Source: Frigoribacterium sp. SL97 (GTDB taxonomy: Bacteria; Actinomycetota; Actinomycetes; Actinomycetales; Microbacteriaceae). From it: a stretch of 64,000 nt of DNA. Position 1 is the first letter of the stretch; each line of letters begins with the position of its first letter. The notes beneath the pieces are model-generated. The model was not told the origin of the DNA. It saw only the letters and a program-made list of their open reading frames with translations, and did no database searches. Made by a program: the position numbers and the translations under genes. Positions 1 to 8,244 of this stretch are shown here, one piece after another. The stretch lies in contig NZ_CP113062.1 in NCBI RefSeq assembly GCF_026625765.1, positions 2,418,001 through 2,482,000 of the forward strand, given 5' to 3'.

Positions 1-922
1 CCCCGGCGAGAGCGGACGCAGGAAGCACCCAGCGGTGGTCGGAGCCGATCACCATGCGGACGGCGTGCGGCACGACGAGTCCGACGAACCCGATGGAGCC
101 GCTGACCGCCACGACGACGCCGACGAGCAACGAGGTGATGACGAACAACCCCAGTCGCACCCGGCCGACGTCGACACCTAGGCTCGCGGCCGTCTCGTCA
201 CCGGTGAGGAACGCGTTGAGGACGGGAGCGAGGAGCACCAGCACGGCCGTCGACGCGACCAGCACGAGGGCCGGCACACCCAGGTCGCTCCAGGTCGCCG
301 CGGCGAGGCTGCCGGCGAGCCACGAGAGCACCGGCCCGACGCCCTGGTTCGTGCCGCTCGACCGGAGGACGAGGTAGCTCGTGACGGAGCTCAGCAGGTA
401 CGACAACGCGACGCCCGCGAGCAGCAGCCTGTTCGGTGTGACGCGCCCTCCCTGCTGGGCGAGCACGAAGACGAGGAGTGTCGCGACGAGAGCTCCAACG
501 AAAGCGGCCAGCGGTGTGGACACGGAGGCGAGGGCACCGGTCGTGAGGGTGAGCGCTGCGACCGCGGCGACGGAGGCGCCCGACGAGACACCGAACACGA
601 ACGGGTCTGCCAGGGGGTTCCGCACGACGGCTTGGAGGACGGCACCCGCGACCGCGAGGGCCGCTCCGACGACGAGGCCGAGCAGGGCGCGAGGAAGACG
701 GAACACCCACACGATCTGGTCGTCGAGACCGTCGACCTGGCCGAGGGCCCACGGCGCCAGGCGCCCGCCGACGACCTCGAGGACTCGACTCGGCGCGATG
801 CCGACGCTGCCGACAGCCACGGACAGGACGACGGCGACGAGGCAGGCGGCGACGAGCGCGCCGACCATCAGCTTCGGGCGACGGGGAGCCGGTCGCCGAG
901 TCACGGCGGCCCCTTCGCTCAC
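1..922 (-). CDS. FecCD-family iron/siderophore ABC permease (partial, 3' end off the window)
   Basis: Membrane permease of a siderophore- or cobalamin-type ABC importer. The frame reads GTG at 922 and runs open to base 1, giving about 307 residues, so the C-terminus lies outside the window. After a short basic N-terminus and a first helix it shows the family signature FRLPR, then GAALAVAGAVLQAVVRNPLA and, near the cut, a SIGFVGLVVPH stretch that in FecCD/BtuC proteins contacts the ATPase. The GTG start overlaps the stop of the upstream binding-protein gene (GTGA), so the two are translationally coupled. The ATPase is expected further left, outside the window. The substrate cannot be told from sequence. 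Confidence 0.9.
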   Translation of the reverse strand, partial: MSEGAAVTRRPAPRRPKLMVGALVAACLVAVVLSVAVGSVGIAPSRVLEVVGGRLAPWALGQVDGLDDQIVWVFRLPRALLGLVVGAALAVAGAVLQAVVRNPLADPFVFGVSSGASVAAVAALTLTTGALASVSTPLAAFVGALVATLLVFVLAQQGGRVTPNRLLLAGVALSYLLSSVTSYLVLRSSGTNQGVGPVLSWLAGSLAAATWSDLGVPALVLVASTAVLVLLAPVLNAFLTGDETAASLGVDVGRVRLGLFVITSLLVGVVVAVSGSIGFVGLVVPHAVRMVIGSDHRWVLPASALAG

Positions 923-1965
923 GACGAGGGAACCGGGAGCTTCAGGTCGGGGTGGATCGCGTTGGCGATCTTCGTCAGCCCGACCATGACCGAGATGGAG
1001 GAGTCAGTCTCCTGCGTGGGCACCTCGGTGATCTTGCCGGCCTGCACGGCGGGCAAGTCGGGGAAGTTCTCCTCGAGGAACGCCTTCTGGGACGCGAAGT
1101 CCTGTCCGGGGAAGGTCCCCACCAGGACGACGTCCGCGTCGGAGGCGGCGAACTCCTCCTTGCTGACGTAGACGGAGTCCGACGAGAAGACGTTCTCACC
1201 TCCCGCGGTGGTGATCAGGTCGTCGTAGATGCCACCCGCGAGGACGATCACCGGGCCGGTCCCGCCGTTGAAGTAGGCCGTCCTGGTGATCGGCTCGTCC
1301 TCGACGGCCGAGACGACGGCCGACCTGTCAGCCTCGAGCTCCGCGACGACCTCGTCGGCCCTGTCGGCGACGTCGAAGATCGTCCCGTAGTCGCGGAGCG
1401 TCTTCTCGACGGACTCGATGTTCCAGGTCTCGGTGCTCTGCGAGTCGGTCGAGCCGCAGAGGTTGGCGCCGTAGACGGCCGCCCCGGCCTGTTCGAGCTG
1501 CTCGACGGATGCGTAGCCCTGCGAGGCGTCGAACGCGAAGCCGTCGAGGACCTGACCGGTCACGAAGTCGGGCTTCTCGCTGAGGAGGACCTCCTTCGAG
1601 GGGAAGCCCATCTCGCTGCCGACGTTCTTGAGCCCGGTCGCCTGCGACGCGACCGACTCGGGATACGGCGCGTAGTTCTCCTGGACCGCGACGATCCGGT
1701 CGCCCAGGCCCAGGGCGAGGAGCGCCTCCGTGTTCGACTGCCACAGGCTCACCACACGCTCCGGCGGGGCGTCGATGGTGATCTGTCGACCGCAGTTCTC
1801 GAGGGTGAGGGGGTATGCGCTCGACGTCGCGTCAGTCGACGTCGCACCGGCAGGCGGACTCGCGGGCGTCGCCTCGTCGCCCGTGGCAGTGCACGCGGTG
1901 GTCAGGAGCAGGAGCGCGGCCGCTGCCCCGGTTCCGGAGAGGACGCGTCGGACAGTGGGCCGCAT
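919..1965 (-). CDS. Siderophore-type ABC transporter substrate-binding lipoprotein
   Basis: A 348-residue FepB/BtuF-like periplasmic-binding-fold lipoprotein. The N-terminus MRPTVRRV precedes a hydrophobic stretch and a lipobox (LTTAC, Cys about residue 25), so it should be lipid-anchored outside the membrane. The body has the typical PPERVVSLWQSNTEALLALG opening, a GFPSKEVLLSEKPDFV segment and a long linking helix. It is the first gene of a left-going operon with the FecCD permease. Two inverted repeats (1995-2011 and 2042-2054), like those in front of the copper genes, lie just upstream, so it is probably controlled by the same BlaI/CopY-type repressor and not by a classic iron box. The ligand is unknown; ferric siderophore is the family default. 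Confidence 0.9.
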   Translation of the reverse strand: MRPTVRRVLSGTGAAAALLLLTTACTATGDEATPASPPAGATSTDATSSAYPLTLENCGRQITIDAPPERVVSLWQSNTEALLALGLGDRIVAVQENYAPYPESVASQATGLKNVGSEMGFPSKEVLLSEKPDFVTGQVLDGFAFDASQGYASVEQLEQAGAAVYGANLCGSTDSQSTETWNIESVEKTLRDYGTIFDVADRADEVVAELEADRSAVVSAVEDEPITRTAYFNGGTGPVIVLAGGIYDDLITTAGGENVFSSDSVYVSKEEFAASDADVVLVGTFPGQDFASQKAFLEENFPDLPAVQAGKITEVPTQETDSSISVMVGLTKIANAIHPDLKLPVPSS

Positions 1966-1994
1966 GGGACTCCTTCAGTCGGTGATGACGTCTA

Positions 1995-2011
1995 TTCTAC
2001 GTATCGTAGAA
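1995..2011. promoter_or_regulatory. BlaI/CopY-type operator, copy 1
   Basis: TTCTACG-TAT-CGTAGAA, a perfect inverted repeat with 7-bp arms and a 3-bp centre, 30 bp upstream of the binding-protein start codon. It belongs to a set of four similar sites. The half-site resembles the TACTACA/TGTAGTA half-sites known for BlaI/MecI repressors, and a BlaI-family gene lies at 11455-11835. Binding by that protein is inference. Confidence 0.7.
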
Positions 2012-2041
2012 GAGGCTCGCGCAACACTTCTCGACCTTGAA

Positions 2042-2054
2042 CTACATTCTGTAG
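2042..2054. promoter_or_regulatory. BlaI/CopY-type operator, copy 2
   Basis: CTACA-TTC-TGTAG, perfect 5-bp arms, with the right side extending as GAAC but the left as GA. It sits between the divergent binding-protein gene and the small membrane protein gene at 2099, 45 bp before the latter, so it probably serves the right-going transcript while copy 1 serves the left-going one. Confidence 0.65.
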
Positions 2055-2098
2055 AACACCGTCGCGACGACACCGACGAACGATTCGAGGGAGCATCG

Positions 2099-2332
2099 AT
2101 GACCACCGCCAACGAGGTCGACCACCTCCCGTGGCTCGACACGGCGACGAGCCTCACACAGGTGGTCGCCATCGCCGTCTTGATCGTGTTGGTGCTCGCT
2201 CGACCCACGCCGGACGACGACGACCCGCGGGCCGTGACCCTCGGCGACGACGTCGCCTCCCTGAGGCACCTCGCCGACCGGCTCGCCTCCCGATTCGCTC
2301 GAACGCGTCGAGCACCGAGAGACCCGTCGTGA
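2099..2332 (+). CDS. Small single-helix membrane protein (77 aa)
   Basis: Unrecognised 77-residue protein with one hydrophobic helix at about residues 20-36 (VVAIAVLIVLVLA), an acidic DDDD patch right after it and an arginine-rich tail. The ATG at 2099 is preceded by a good ribosome site (GAGGGAG, 2088-2094). Its stop overlaps the GTG of the reductase gene (GTGA at 2329), so the two are coupled and it may be a membrane partner of the reductase. Longer readings of this frame run back through the operators and the divergent gene and are not credible. Confidence 0.65.
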   Translation: MTTANEVDHLPWLDTATSLTQVVAIAVLIVLVLARPTPDDDDPRAVTLGDDVASLRHLADRLASRFARTRRAPRDPS

Positions 2333-3366
2333 CCCCGCCGCTGTTCCGGGCCCTGCGCGCCCGCCGGACGCCCAGCTCCTCGACTCGGGGAATGACCCGG
2401 CCTGCAAGACAGTCAGTACGCGTGCACGACATCACCCGGGCGGCCCGCGACGCGCTCCTCGTCGAGCTCCGGCCCGTGCATCCGGACCAGGAGCTCGAGA
2501 CCTTCGAGGCCGGGGCGCACGTCGACCTCCACCTCGACGAGCGCCTCGTGCGCCAGTACTCACTCGTCAGCCACGGCGACGACACGGCGAGGTACCTCGT
2601 CTGCGTGCGCCACGACCCGAACGGTCGCGGCGGCTCGGCGGCGGTGCACGAGCGGCTCACCGTGGGCGACGTGGTCGACGTGTCGAGGCCCCGCAACACG
2701 TTCCCCCTCGGCCGGTCGGACTCGATGGCGGTCCTCCTGGCAGGAGGTGTGGGCATCACGCCGTTCGTGACGATGGCCGAGCAACTGCACCGGTGGGGCA
2801 CGCCTTTCGAGCTCCACGCCTGGTCCCGCGACGCCGACGCCCTCCCCCTCCTCGCCGTCCTCACCGCCAGCCCCTGGCGTGATCGCGTCACCCTGCACCA
2901 CAGCGACGAAGGCGACTCCTTTCGGACGAGCTGGCCACGGTCGCTCGAGACGGTCGACGACGGAGGCGCGGTGTACGCCTGCGGGCCCGCGGGCTTCGTC
3001 AGCGTGGCCCGGGACCGCGCCCTCGCGGCGGGCTGGCGGGCGGACCAGGTGCGATCCGAGAGCTTCGACCCACCCGCCGAGACGCCACGAGACGGCGATC
3101 GGAGCTTCACCGTCGTGGCCCGCTCGACGGGCGAGAGGATCGAGGTCGGGGCGGACGAGTCCCTTGCGGAGGCCCTGGAGCGGCGAGGCTATGAGACCTA
3201 CCGTTCCTGTGGCCAGGGTCATTGCGGGTCGTGCCTGACCGCCGTGCTCGCCGGCGTCCCCGATCATCGGGACGATTTCCAGACGGAGGCGGACCACACC
3301 GCAGGGACCCACATCAACACCTGCTGCTCGCGGTCGCTCTCTTCCGTCCTCGAACTAGACGTGTGA
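2329..3366 (+). CDS. VanB/PDR-type oxidoreductase (flavin reductase with C-terminal 2Fe-2S)
   Basis: A 345-residue reductase of the phthalate dioxygenase reductase family. Order of domains: a flavin-binding barrel with RQYSL (residues about 81-85), an NAD-binding domain with LAGGVGITPF (about 139-148) and YACGPAGF, then a plant-type ferredoxin domain with the C-x4-C-x2-C cluster motif in SCGQGHCGSC and the fourth Cys in NTCC near the end. Such proteins move electrons from NAD(P)H through flavin and the iron-sulphur centre to an oxygenase or other acceptor. No oxygenase is nearby. Its place beside a siderophore importer suggests ferric-siderophore reduction, which is inference. An alternative start is an ATG at about 2392. 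Confidence 0.85.
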   Translation: MTPPLFRALRARRTPSSSTRGMTRPARQSVRVHDITRAARDALLVELRPVHPDQELETFEAGAHVDLHLDERLVRQYSLVSHGDDTARYLVCVRHDPNGRGGSAAVHERLTVGDVVDVSRPRNTFPLGRSDSMAVLLAGGVGITPFVTMAEQLHRWGTPFELHAWSRDADALPLLAVLTASPWRDRVTLHHSDEGDSFRTSWPRSLETVDDGGAVYACGPAGFVSVARDRALAAGWRADQVRSESFDPPAETPRDGDRSFTVVARSTGERIEVGADESLAEALERRGYETYRSCGQGHCGSCLTAVLAGVPDHRDDFQTEADHTAGTHINTCCSRSLSSVLELDV

Positions 3367-3423
3367 GCCGTGGGCGGTCACGCGGGCCCGTGGGCCTGGG
3401 CCTTGGGCGGCGTGAGGTGTTCT

Positions 3424-4035
3424 CTACACGTTCATCAGGACGAGCATCCACGCCATGCCCGCGGCCATCACGACGTGGCAGAGCAGGTGGACGCGGTGCC
3501 CTCGGCTGATGAACATCTGCACGAGCCACCAGAGGGCCGCGGCCGCTGAGACTACGACGAAGAGGACGTTGACGACGTCGGCCCAGATCGGGGTCGCCAT
3601 CAGCATGTCAGCACCGGTATCCGCTCCGGCGTGCTCGGCGTGGATCGATCCGCCGCCGGCACTCATGGCACCGGCCATCAGCAACGGCATCGCGGCGAGC
3701 ATCCAGATCATGGCCGCGTCCAGCGCGACGTGGCCCACGAGGTCGATGCGCCCACGCCGGGACGACGCGCGCAGGAGGGGCGGCACGAGCGAGAGGCCGA
3801 GGATCACGAACAAGAGGACCTGCGCCCAGGTCACGACGTCCATCGCGAAGAACCAGGTCATGGCGATCATGGCGATGCTCATGACGCCGTGGTTGACGTC
3901 GACTAGCTCGCCGTCGGTGATGGCTGCTCGCCGATCCGTGGCACGGAGCCTTCCCACCAGGGCGTCCCCCACACAGATCACGAAGGTGAACGCGAAGGCG
4001 ATGGTCAGGACGATGTTCCAGGGGTAGTCGATCAC
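3424..4035 (-). CDS. DUF5134-family membrane protein, Met/His-rich
   Basis: A 203-residue protein with about six membrane helices, starting MIDYPWNIVLTIAFAFTF from a GTG. It matches the actinobacterial DUF5134 pattern. Methionine and histidine residues are frequent, for example the HAEHAGADTGADMLM loop and the HRVHLLCHVVMAAGMAWM end, which is often seen in copper-handling membrane proteins. It is divergent from the PepSY protein with an operator copy (4049-4065) in the shared gap, 13 bp from its start. A role in copper traffic is inference from context; no enzyme motif is seen. Confidence 0.75.
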   Translation of the reverse strand: MIDYPWNIVLTIAFAFTFVICVGDALVGRLRATDRRAAITDGELVDVNHGVMSIAMIAMTWFFAMDVVTWAQVLLFVILGLSLVPPLLRASSRRGRIDLVGHVALDAAMIWMLAAMPLLMAGAMSAGGGSIHAEHAGADTGADMLMATPIWADVVNVLFVVVSAAAALWWLVQMFISRGHRVHLLCHVVMAAGMAWMLVLMNV

Positions 4036-4048
4036 GTCGCCAGGCTAG

Positions 4049-4065
4049 TTCTACATCTTGTAGAG
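4049..4065. promoter_or_regulatory. BlaI/CopY-type operator, copy 3
   Basis: TTCTACA-TCT-TGTAGAG: 7-bp arms with one mismatch and a 3-bp centre, in the gap between the divergent DUF5134 and PepSY genes, so one site could control both. The GTG at 4065 touches this operator, which argues that the PepSY gene starts at the later ATG. Confidence 0.7.
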
Positions 4066-4112
4066 TGCCAACTCGACGACCGGACGACCCCGGTCCCGAC
4101 CGAGAGGCTGGC

Positions 4113-5564
4113 ATGACCGCGACCGAGATGGACCGCCGCACCGGGGCCGACGTCCCGAACAGACCGACAGGCCGAGCGGGCCGTCCAGGCAAGCGTCCGA
4201 CGAACTGGTTCGCCGCTTTCTGGCGGTGGCACTTCTACGGTTCCATCATCGTCATCCCGGTCCTGTTCATCCTCTCGATCTCGGGCCTGACCTACATGTT
4301 CCGAGCCGAGGTCGACTCGTTCACCCATCCCGGCGTCCTCACCGTCACCGCCCCCGACGGCGCAGAGCGCGCCTCCCTGTCGAGCCAGGAGGCCGCTGTC
4401 CGGGAGGCCTTCCCGGACAGGGAGATCCTCTCCGTCGTGGACGCGACCGGCGACCGTTCGACCGTCTTCGTCACGGAAAGCGCCGACGGCGTCGGGAGCA
4501 ACGTCTACGTCGACCCGTACTCGACCACCGTGACGGGGGACCTGACCGAGAACGAGCTCGTCTCGAACTGGGCCGAGCGAATCCACGGCGACCTCCTGCT
4601 GGGCGACGAGCAGATCGGCGACCGGATCGTCGAGCTCGGGGCCAGCTGGGCGATCGTCCTGACCGTCACGGGGTTCATCATCTTCTTCCTGGGTCGCCGC
4701 CCCCAAGGCGCTGCTCGGGCGAAGAAGGTGCCGGGCTCCAGGCTGCGTGGCATGCACGCGATCGCCGGCCTGCCGGTCGGGCTGGGCATCCTGATGCTGG
4801 TCGTCTCTGGCCTGCCGTGGACGGGCGTCTGGGGATCCCTTGCCGAGCAGGTCGCAGCGGGCGACGGAGGATCCCTGTGGGGCGCGGACCCCGGCGCCGA
4901 GTCGACCCTCGGCGACCTGATCGAGGACACCAACGGCACGACAGCACCGGCCGGCTGGGCGATCGCGGGCGGCCCTCTGGGGACGAGCCAGGGCGCGGGC
5001 CCGATAATCTCGATCGACGAGGCCGTCGACGCCGCTCGCCATGAAGGCGCGCCCGAGCCGTACTCGATCGTCTACCCAGAGGGGGACGACGGCGTCTTCA
5101 GCGTGATGGGCAGCCAGTGGAACGACAACGGCAACGCCTCCGAGTCCGACGTGGCCCTCGAGAAGACCGTCCACGTCGACCAGTACACCGGCGACGTCGC
5201 CGGCACCTACGGCTACGACGACTTCAGCGCCACCGCCAAGACGGTGTCACACGGCGTCGCGCTGCACGAGGGACGTCGCTTCGGCACCGTCAACACGGTG
5301 CTCACGGTGCTCTTCTGCCTCGCCGTGATGTTCCTCTGTATCTCGGGACCGCTCATGTGGTGGACCCGTCGAGGACGCGCCGCCGGGCTCTCGGCCCCCC
5401 GGGCAGCGCTCCCCGTCTGGAGCAGCAGGGTCCTGCTCGTCGCGATGGTGGCCCTGGGGCTCTTCCTGCCGGTCTTCGGGCTGTCCCTGATCCTCGTGCT
5501 GGCACTGGACCAGCTGCTCATCCGCAGAGTCCCGCGCCTGCGCAAGTTCTTCGGCTCGGTCTGA
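4113..5564 (+). CDS. PepSY-domain membrane protein
   Basis: A 483-residue protein of the PepSY-associated TM-helix family. The first helix follows NWFAAFWRWHFYGSIIVIPVL, then an external region with PepSY-like repeats (SLSSQEAAVREAFPD and SIDEAVDAARHEG), helices at WAIVLTVTGFIIFFLG and GLPVGLGILMLVVSGLPWTG, and three C-terminal helices. Relatives are found with siderophore receptors and with copper genes, and some are proposed membrane reductases. The ATG at 4113 has a GAGAGG ribosome site at 4102-4107 and keeps the operator at 4049-4065 outside the gene. It leads a copper cluster running to the CopA gene. The exact reaction is unknown. Confidence 0.85.
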   Translation: MTATEMDRRTGADVPNRPTGRAGRPGKRPTNWFAAFWRWHFYGSIIVIPVLFILSISGLTYMFRAEVDSFTHPGVLTVTAPDGAERASLSSQEAAVREAFPDREILSVVDATGDRSTVFVTESADGVGSNVYVDPYSTTVTGDLTENELVSNWAERIHGDLLLGDEQIGDRIVELGASWAIVLTVTGFIIFFLGRRPQGAARAKKVPGSRLRGMHAIAGLPVGLGILMLVVSGLPWTGVWGSLAEQVAAGDGGSLWGADPGAESTLGDLIEDTNGTTAPAGWAIAGGPLGTSQGAGPIISIDEAVDAARHEGAPEPYSIVYPEGDDGVFSVMGSQWNDNGNASESDVALEKTVHVDQYTGDVAGTYGYDDFSATAKTVSHGVALHEGRRFGTVNTVLTVLFCLAVMFLCISGPLMWWTRRGRAAGLSAPRAALPVWSSRVLLVAMVALGLFLPVFGLSLILVLALDQLLIRRVPRLRKFFGSV

Positions 5565-5652
5565 TCACACAGCCGAGTCGCGAGATGTCGGACGAGACTG
5601 CCGACGACCGCTCGCGCATCACGCCCGCGCGGCCCACGATGGAAAGGGATGC

Positions 5653-5874
5653 ATGATGACCACTTGGACAGGGCCCGTGAACGGCCTCACCTGCAACGGC
5701 TGCGTGACGACGGTCACCGAGACTCTCACCGGCCTCGACGGCGTCGACTCGGTCGACGTCGACCTCGCCCCCGGGAAGACCTCGACGGTCACCGCGCACG
5801 GCACGCGCGAGCTGAGCGACGCCGAGGTCGGCGCCAGTCTCTCGGCGGTCGGAGCATTCTCGATCGCTCGCTGA
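5653..5874 (+). CDS. Small HMA-domain metal-binding protein (CNGC)
   Basis: A 73-residue single heavy-metal-associated domain. The metal loop is GLTCNGCVTTV, with Cys at about residues 14 and 17, so the usual Met of GMTC is Leu here. The fold continues with the expected beta-alpha-beta pattern (VDSVDVDLAPGKTSTV). It is likely a copper chaperone or sequestering protein. A GGAAAGGG ribosome site at 5641-5648 precedes three possible starts (5649 out of frame; 5653 and 5656 in frame). It lies 88 bp after the PepSY gene, so probably in the same transcript, and before operator copy 4. Confidence 0.85.
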   Translation: MMTTWTGPVNGLTCNGCVTTVTETLTGLDGVDSVDVDLAPGKTSTVTAHGTRELSDAEVGASLSAVGAFSIAR

Positions 5875-5913
5875 GGGACCGGTCGACGTCGAGAGAACAC
5901 GCTACCCACGGCG

Positions 5914-5930
5914 TTCTACAGCACGTAGAG
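5914..5930. promoter_or_regulatory. BlaI/CopY-type operator, copy 4
   Basis: TTCTACA-GCA-CGTAGAG: 7-bp arms with two mismatches and a 3-bp centre, 51 bp before the second HMA gene. It marks the promoter of the chaperone, CopD/CtaG and CopA transcript. Confidence 0.65.
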
Positions 5931-5981
5931 TAGGGGGTGCGTGAGGCGTCGACCGGGAGGCCTCCATTTGAGAGGACCCCT

Positions 5982-6188
5982 GTGCAGACCACGTTCACCG
6001 TCGCCGGCATGACCTGCGAGCACTGCGAGAAGCGAGTCGCCGGGGAGGTGGGCGATGTCGTCGGTGTCGAGACAGTGACAGCCGACCACGTGACGGGCCT
6101 GCTCTCCGTGACCAGCACCTCTGCGCCCGATCCCGAGGCTGTCCGCGAGGCGGTCGAGGAGGCGGGCTACACCGTCGTCGATGGCTGA
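5982..6188 (+). CDS. CopZ-like copper chaperone
   Basis: A 68-residue HMA-domain protein with the canonical metal loop GMTCEHCEKRV and the conserved EAVEEAGYTV end. It should bind Cu(I) through the two cysteines and pass it to the CopA ATPase. The GTG at 5982 has an AGAGGA ribosome site at 5971-5976. An earlier in-frame GTG at 5937 lies only 7 bp after operator copy 4 and would add a 15-residue tail with no HMA character. The gene overlaps the next one by 8 bp (ATGGCTGA). Confidence 0.9.
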   Translation: MQTTFTVAGMTCEHCEKRVAGEVGDVVGVETVTADHVTGLLSVTSTSAPDPEAVREAVEEAGYTVVDG

Positions 6189-8244
6189 GACGGTCTCGCC
6201 ACAACCGGCAGCCGACCTCGCCCAGCGAACTCGCGATCGACGCACGGCCTTCGGCTCCGTTTTCGTCGGCATCCCGCTGCTTGCAGTCGTCGTGACCGTC
6301 GTCGTGATGGGCCCGTCCGGGTACGAGTCCCTGCACCGACCTGTGCCCGACCTCGTCACGTCCCTGACGAGCGGCCTGCTCCGGGTCGTGGCCGAGTGCG
6401 CCAGCTCCGTGACGGTGGGCGCCTTGTTCTTCGCCGCCTTCGTCCGAGCACGCTCGGGCGCACGCCGGCTCGTCGTCGACAACGGTCGTGACCTCGGCAC
6501 CATCCGGTGGGCCTCGCTCCTCTGGGCCCTCAGCGCGACCAGCCTCGCGGCCGTCGACGCCGCAGACGCCAGCGGACAATCGCTCGACCGACTGCTGGAG
6601 CCTGGCTCGCTCTCGTACCTGATGTCCGCCTCCTACTTGCCCGGCGCGTGGGTGGTAGCAGCTGTCGTCGCGTGGACCATCTACCTGATGGCGAACTTCC
6701 TGGGCACATGGCAGCCGCTTCTCGTCATGCTCGCCCTCAGCCTCATCGCCGTCCTCGCCCCTGTCGTCGTCGGGCAGGTCCTGGTCGGACCGCAACACGA
6801 CTTCGGCGGCGACGCTGCCATCATCGGCACACCCGCCACGACCATCCTCACGGGGCTAGTGTTCCTGGCGGCCTGGGCTGCTGCGCGAGGAGACGCCCTC
6901 GGTACCGTCGAGGCCCGCCGCTTGCGGTGGACGGCGGTCGTTACCGGCGTGATCGCGGCGGGCACCCAGGTGGTCATCGCCGCGTTCATGCTGGCGGGCT
7001 CGGCTCCGTGGGAGAGCGCGACGGGGTGGCTGTTCCTGGTGCGGTTCGCCCTCCTCGGCGCCCTCGGCGTGCTCGGTTGGCGGGCGACACGACCCGATGC
7101 CGCCCCAAAGCACTCGACCTGGACGATCACGTCGCTCGCCGCCCTGCTGCTCTCTGCACACCTGGGGATCGCCAGCGCCATGACGCGCATCCCGCCTCCT
7201 CAGTACTTCGTCCCCACCTCGGTGGACCAGGTGTTCCTCGGCTACGACGTCGACAGCGAGCCGAGCCCGCTCGTGCTCCTCCTGGAGTGGCGACCCAACA
7301 TCCTCTTCGCCGTCCTGACCGCGGCAGGAATCGGCCTGTACCTCTGGGGTGTCCGACGGCTCCGACAGCGAGGCGACGCCTGGCCCGTGGGACGCACGAT
7401 CGCCTGGGTGCTCGGCTGGGCCACGGTGTTCCTCACGACGTCATCCGGCCTCGGCAAGTACTCCAGCGTGTCCTTCAGCCTGCACATGATCCTGCACATG
7501 TCCCTCAACATGCTCGGGCCGCTGCTGCTCGTGATGGGCGGCGTCGTGACGCTCGCCCTGCGAGCCAGCACCGCGCACCGGAGGAACGAGCCCGCAGGCG
7601 TGCACGAGTGGATCACCGCGGTGCTGAACTGGCGCCTGACCCACGCGTTCTACCACCCGGTCCACGTCTTCGTCTCGTTCGTCGGCACCTACTACCTGCT
7701 CTACCTGACGCCGATCTTCGGGGAGGCACTGAGGTACCACTGGTCACACCAGCTGATGAACCTCGACTTCCTCGTCATCGGCTACGTCTTCTACAGCCTC
7801 GTCATCGGCGTGGACCACCCGCCACGTCCGCTGCCCCACATCGGCAAGCTCGGCCTCGTCCTCGCCGCGATGCCGTTCCACGCCTTCTTCGGCGTCGTCA
7901 TCATGTCGAGCGAGACCGTGATCGCACAGAATTACTACGAGTACATCGGCAAGTGGTGGATGACCGATCTCGCCCACGACCAGTACGTCGGCGGCGGCAT
8001 CGCCTGGGCCGCCGGCGAGCTTCCCCTGATCGCAGTCGTAATCGCCCTCGTCACCCAGTGGTCGAGACAGGACTCCCGACGCGCGAAGCGGGTCGACCGC
8101 CACCTCGACAGCGGCATCGACGACAGCTTCGAGGCCTACAACGACATGCTCCACCGGCTCTCCGGCCGGAGCACCACCCCCTCGGGACCGCCCGAGACGA
8201 CGGCGACCGCCGAACGGGTGCCCGAGATGAAGGACCAGACGTGA
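6181..8244 (+). CDS. Fused CopD/CtaG-like copper membrane protein
   Basis: A 687-residue protein with many membrane helices. The first half (to about residue 320) looks like the CopD/YcnJ copper-import fold, with helices such as SYLPGAWVVAAVVAWTIYLM. The second half (about 340-640) is a caa3-type CtaG cytochrome oxidase assembly domain with SFSLHMILHMSLNMLGPLLL, FYHPVHVFVSFVGTYY and SHQLMNLDFLVIGYVFYSL, rich in His and Met. Such fusions are common in actinobacteria and are thought to carry copper across the membrane, partly for oxidase metallation. It overlaps the chaperone gene by 8 bp and the CopA gene by 4 bp (GTGA), so all three are made together. Confidence 0.9.
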   Translation: MAETVSPQPAADLAQRTRDRRTAFGSVFVGIPLLAVVVTVVVMGPSGYESLHRPVPDLVTSLTSGLLRVVAECASSVTVGALFFAAFVRARSGARRLVVDNGRDLGTIRWASLLWALSATSLAAVDAADASGQSLDRLLEPGSLSYLMSASYLPGAWVVAAVVAWTIYLMANFLGTWQPLLVMLALSLIAVLAPVVVGQVLVGPQHDFGGDAAIIGTPATTILTGLVFLAAWAAARGDALGTVEARRLRWTAVVTGVIAAGTQVVIAAFMLAGSAPWESATGWLFLVRFALLGALGVLGWRATRPDAAPKHSTWTITSLAALLLSAHLGIASAMTRIPPPQYFVPTSVDQVFLGYDVDSEPSPLVLLLEWRPNILFAVLTAAGIGLYLWGVRRLRQRGDAWPVGRTIAWVLGWATVFLTTSSGLGKYSSVSFSLHMILHMSLNMLGPLLLVMGGVVTLALRASTAHRRNEPAGVHEWITAVLNWRLTHAFYHPVHVFVSFVGTYYLLYLTPIFGEALRYHWSHQLMNLDFLVIGYVFYSLVIGVDHPPRPLPHIGKLGLVLAAMPFHAFFGVVIMSSETVIAQNYYEYIGKWWMTDLAHDQYVGGGIAWAAGELPLIAVVIALVTQWSRQDSRRAKRVDRHLDSGIDDSFEAYNDMLHRLSGRSTTPSGPPETTATAERVPEMKDQT

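Noticed and set aside
6507..8240. Long plus-strand open frame joined in frame to the CopA gene (about 1340 codons in all)
   Set aside because: It overlaps the whole CopD/CtaG gene in another frame, is Arg/Pro-rich, and lacks any domain. CopA begins at 8241.
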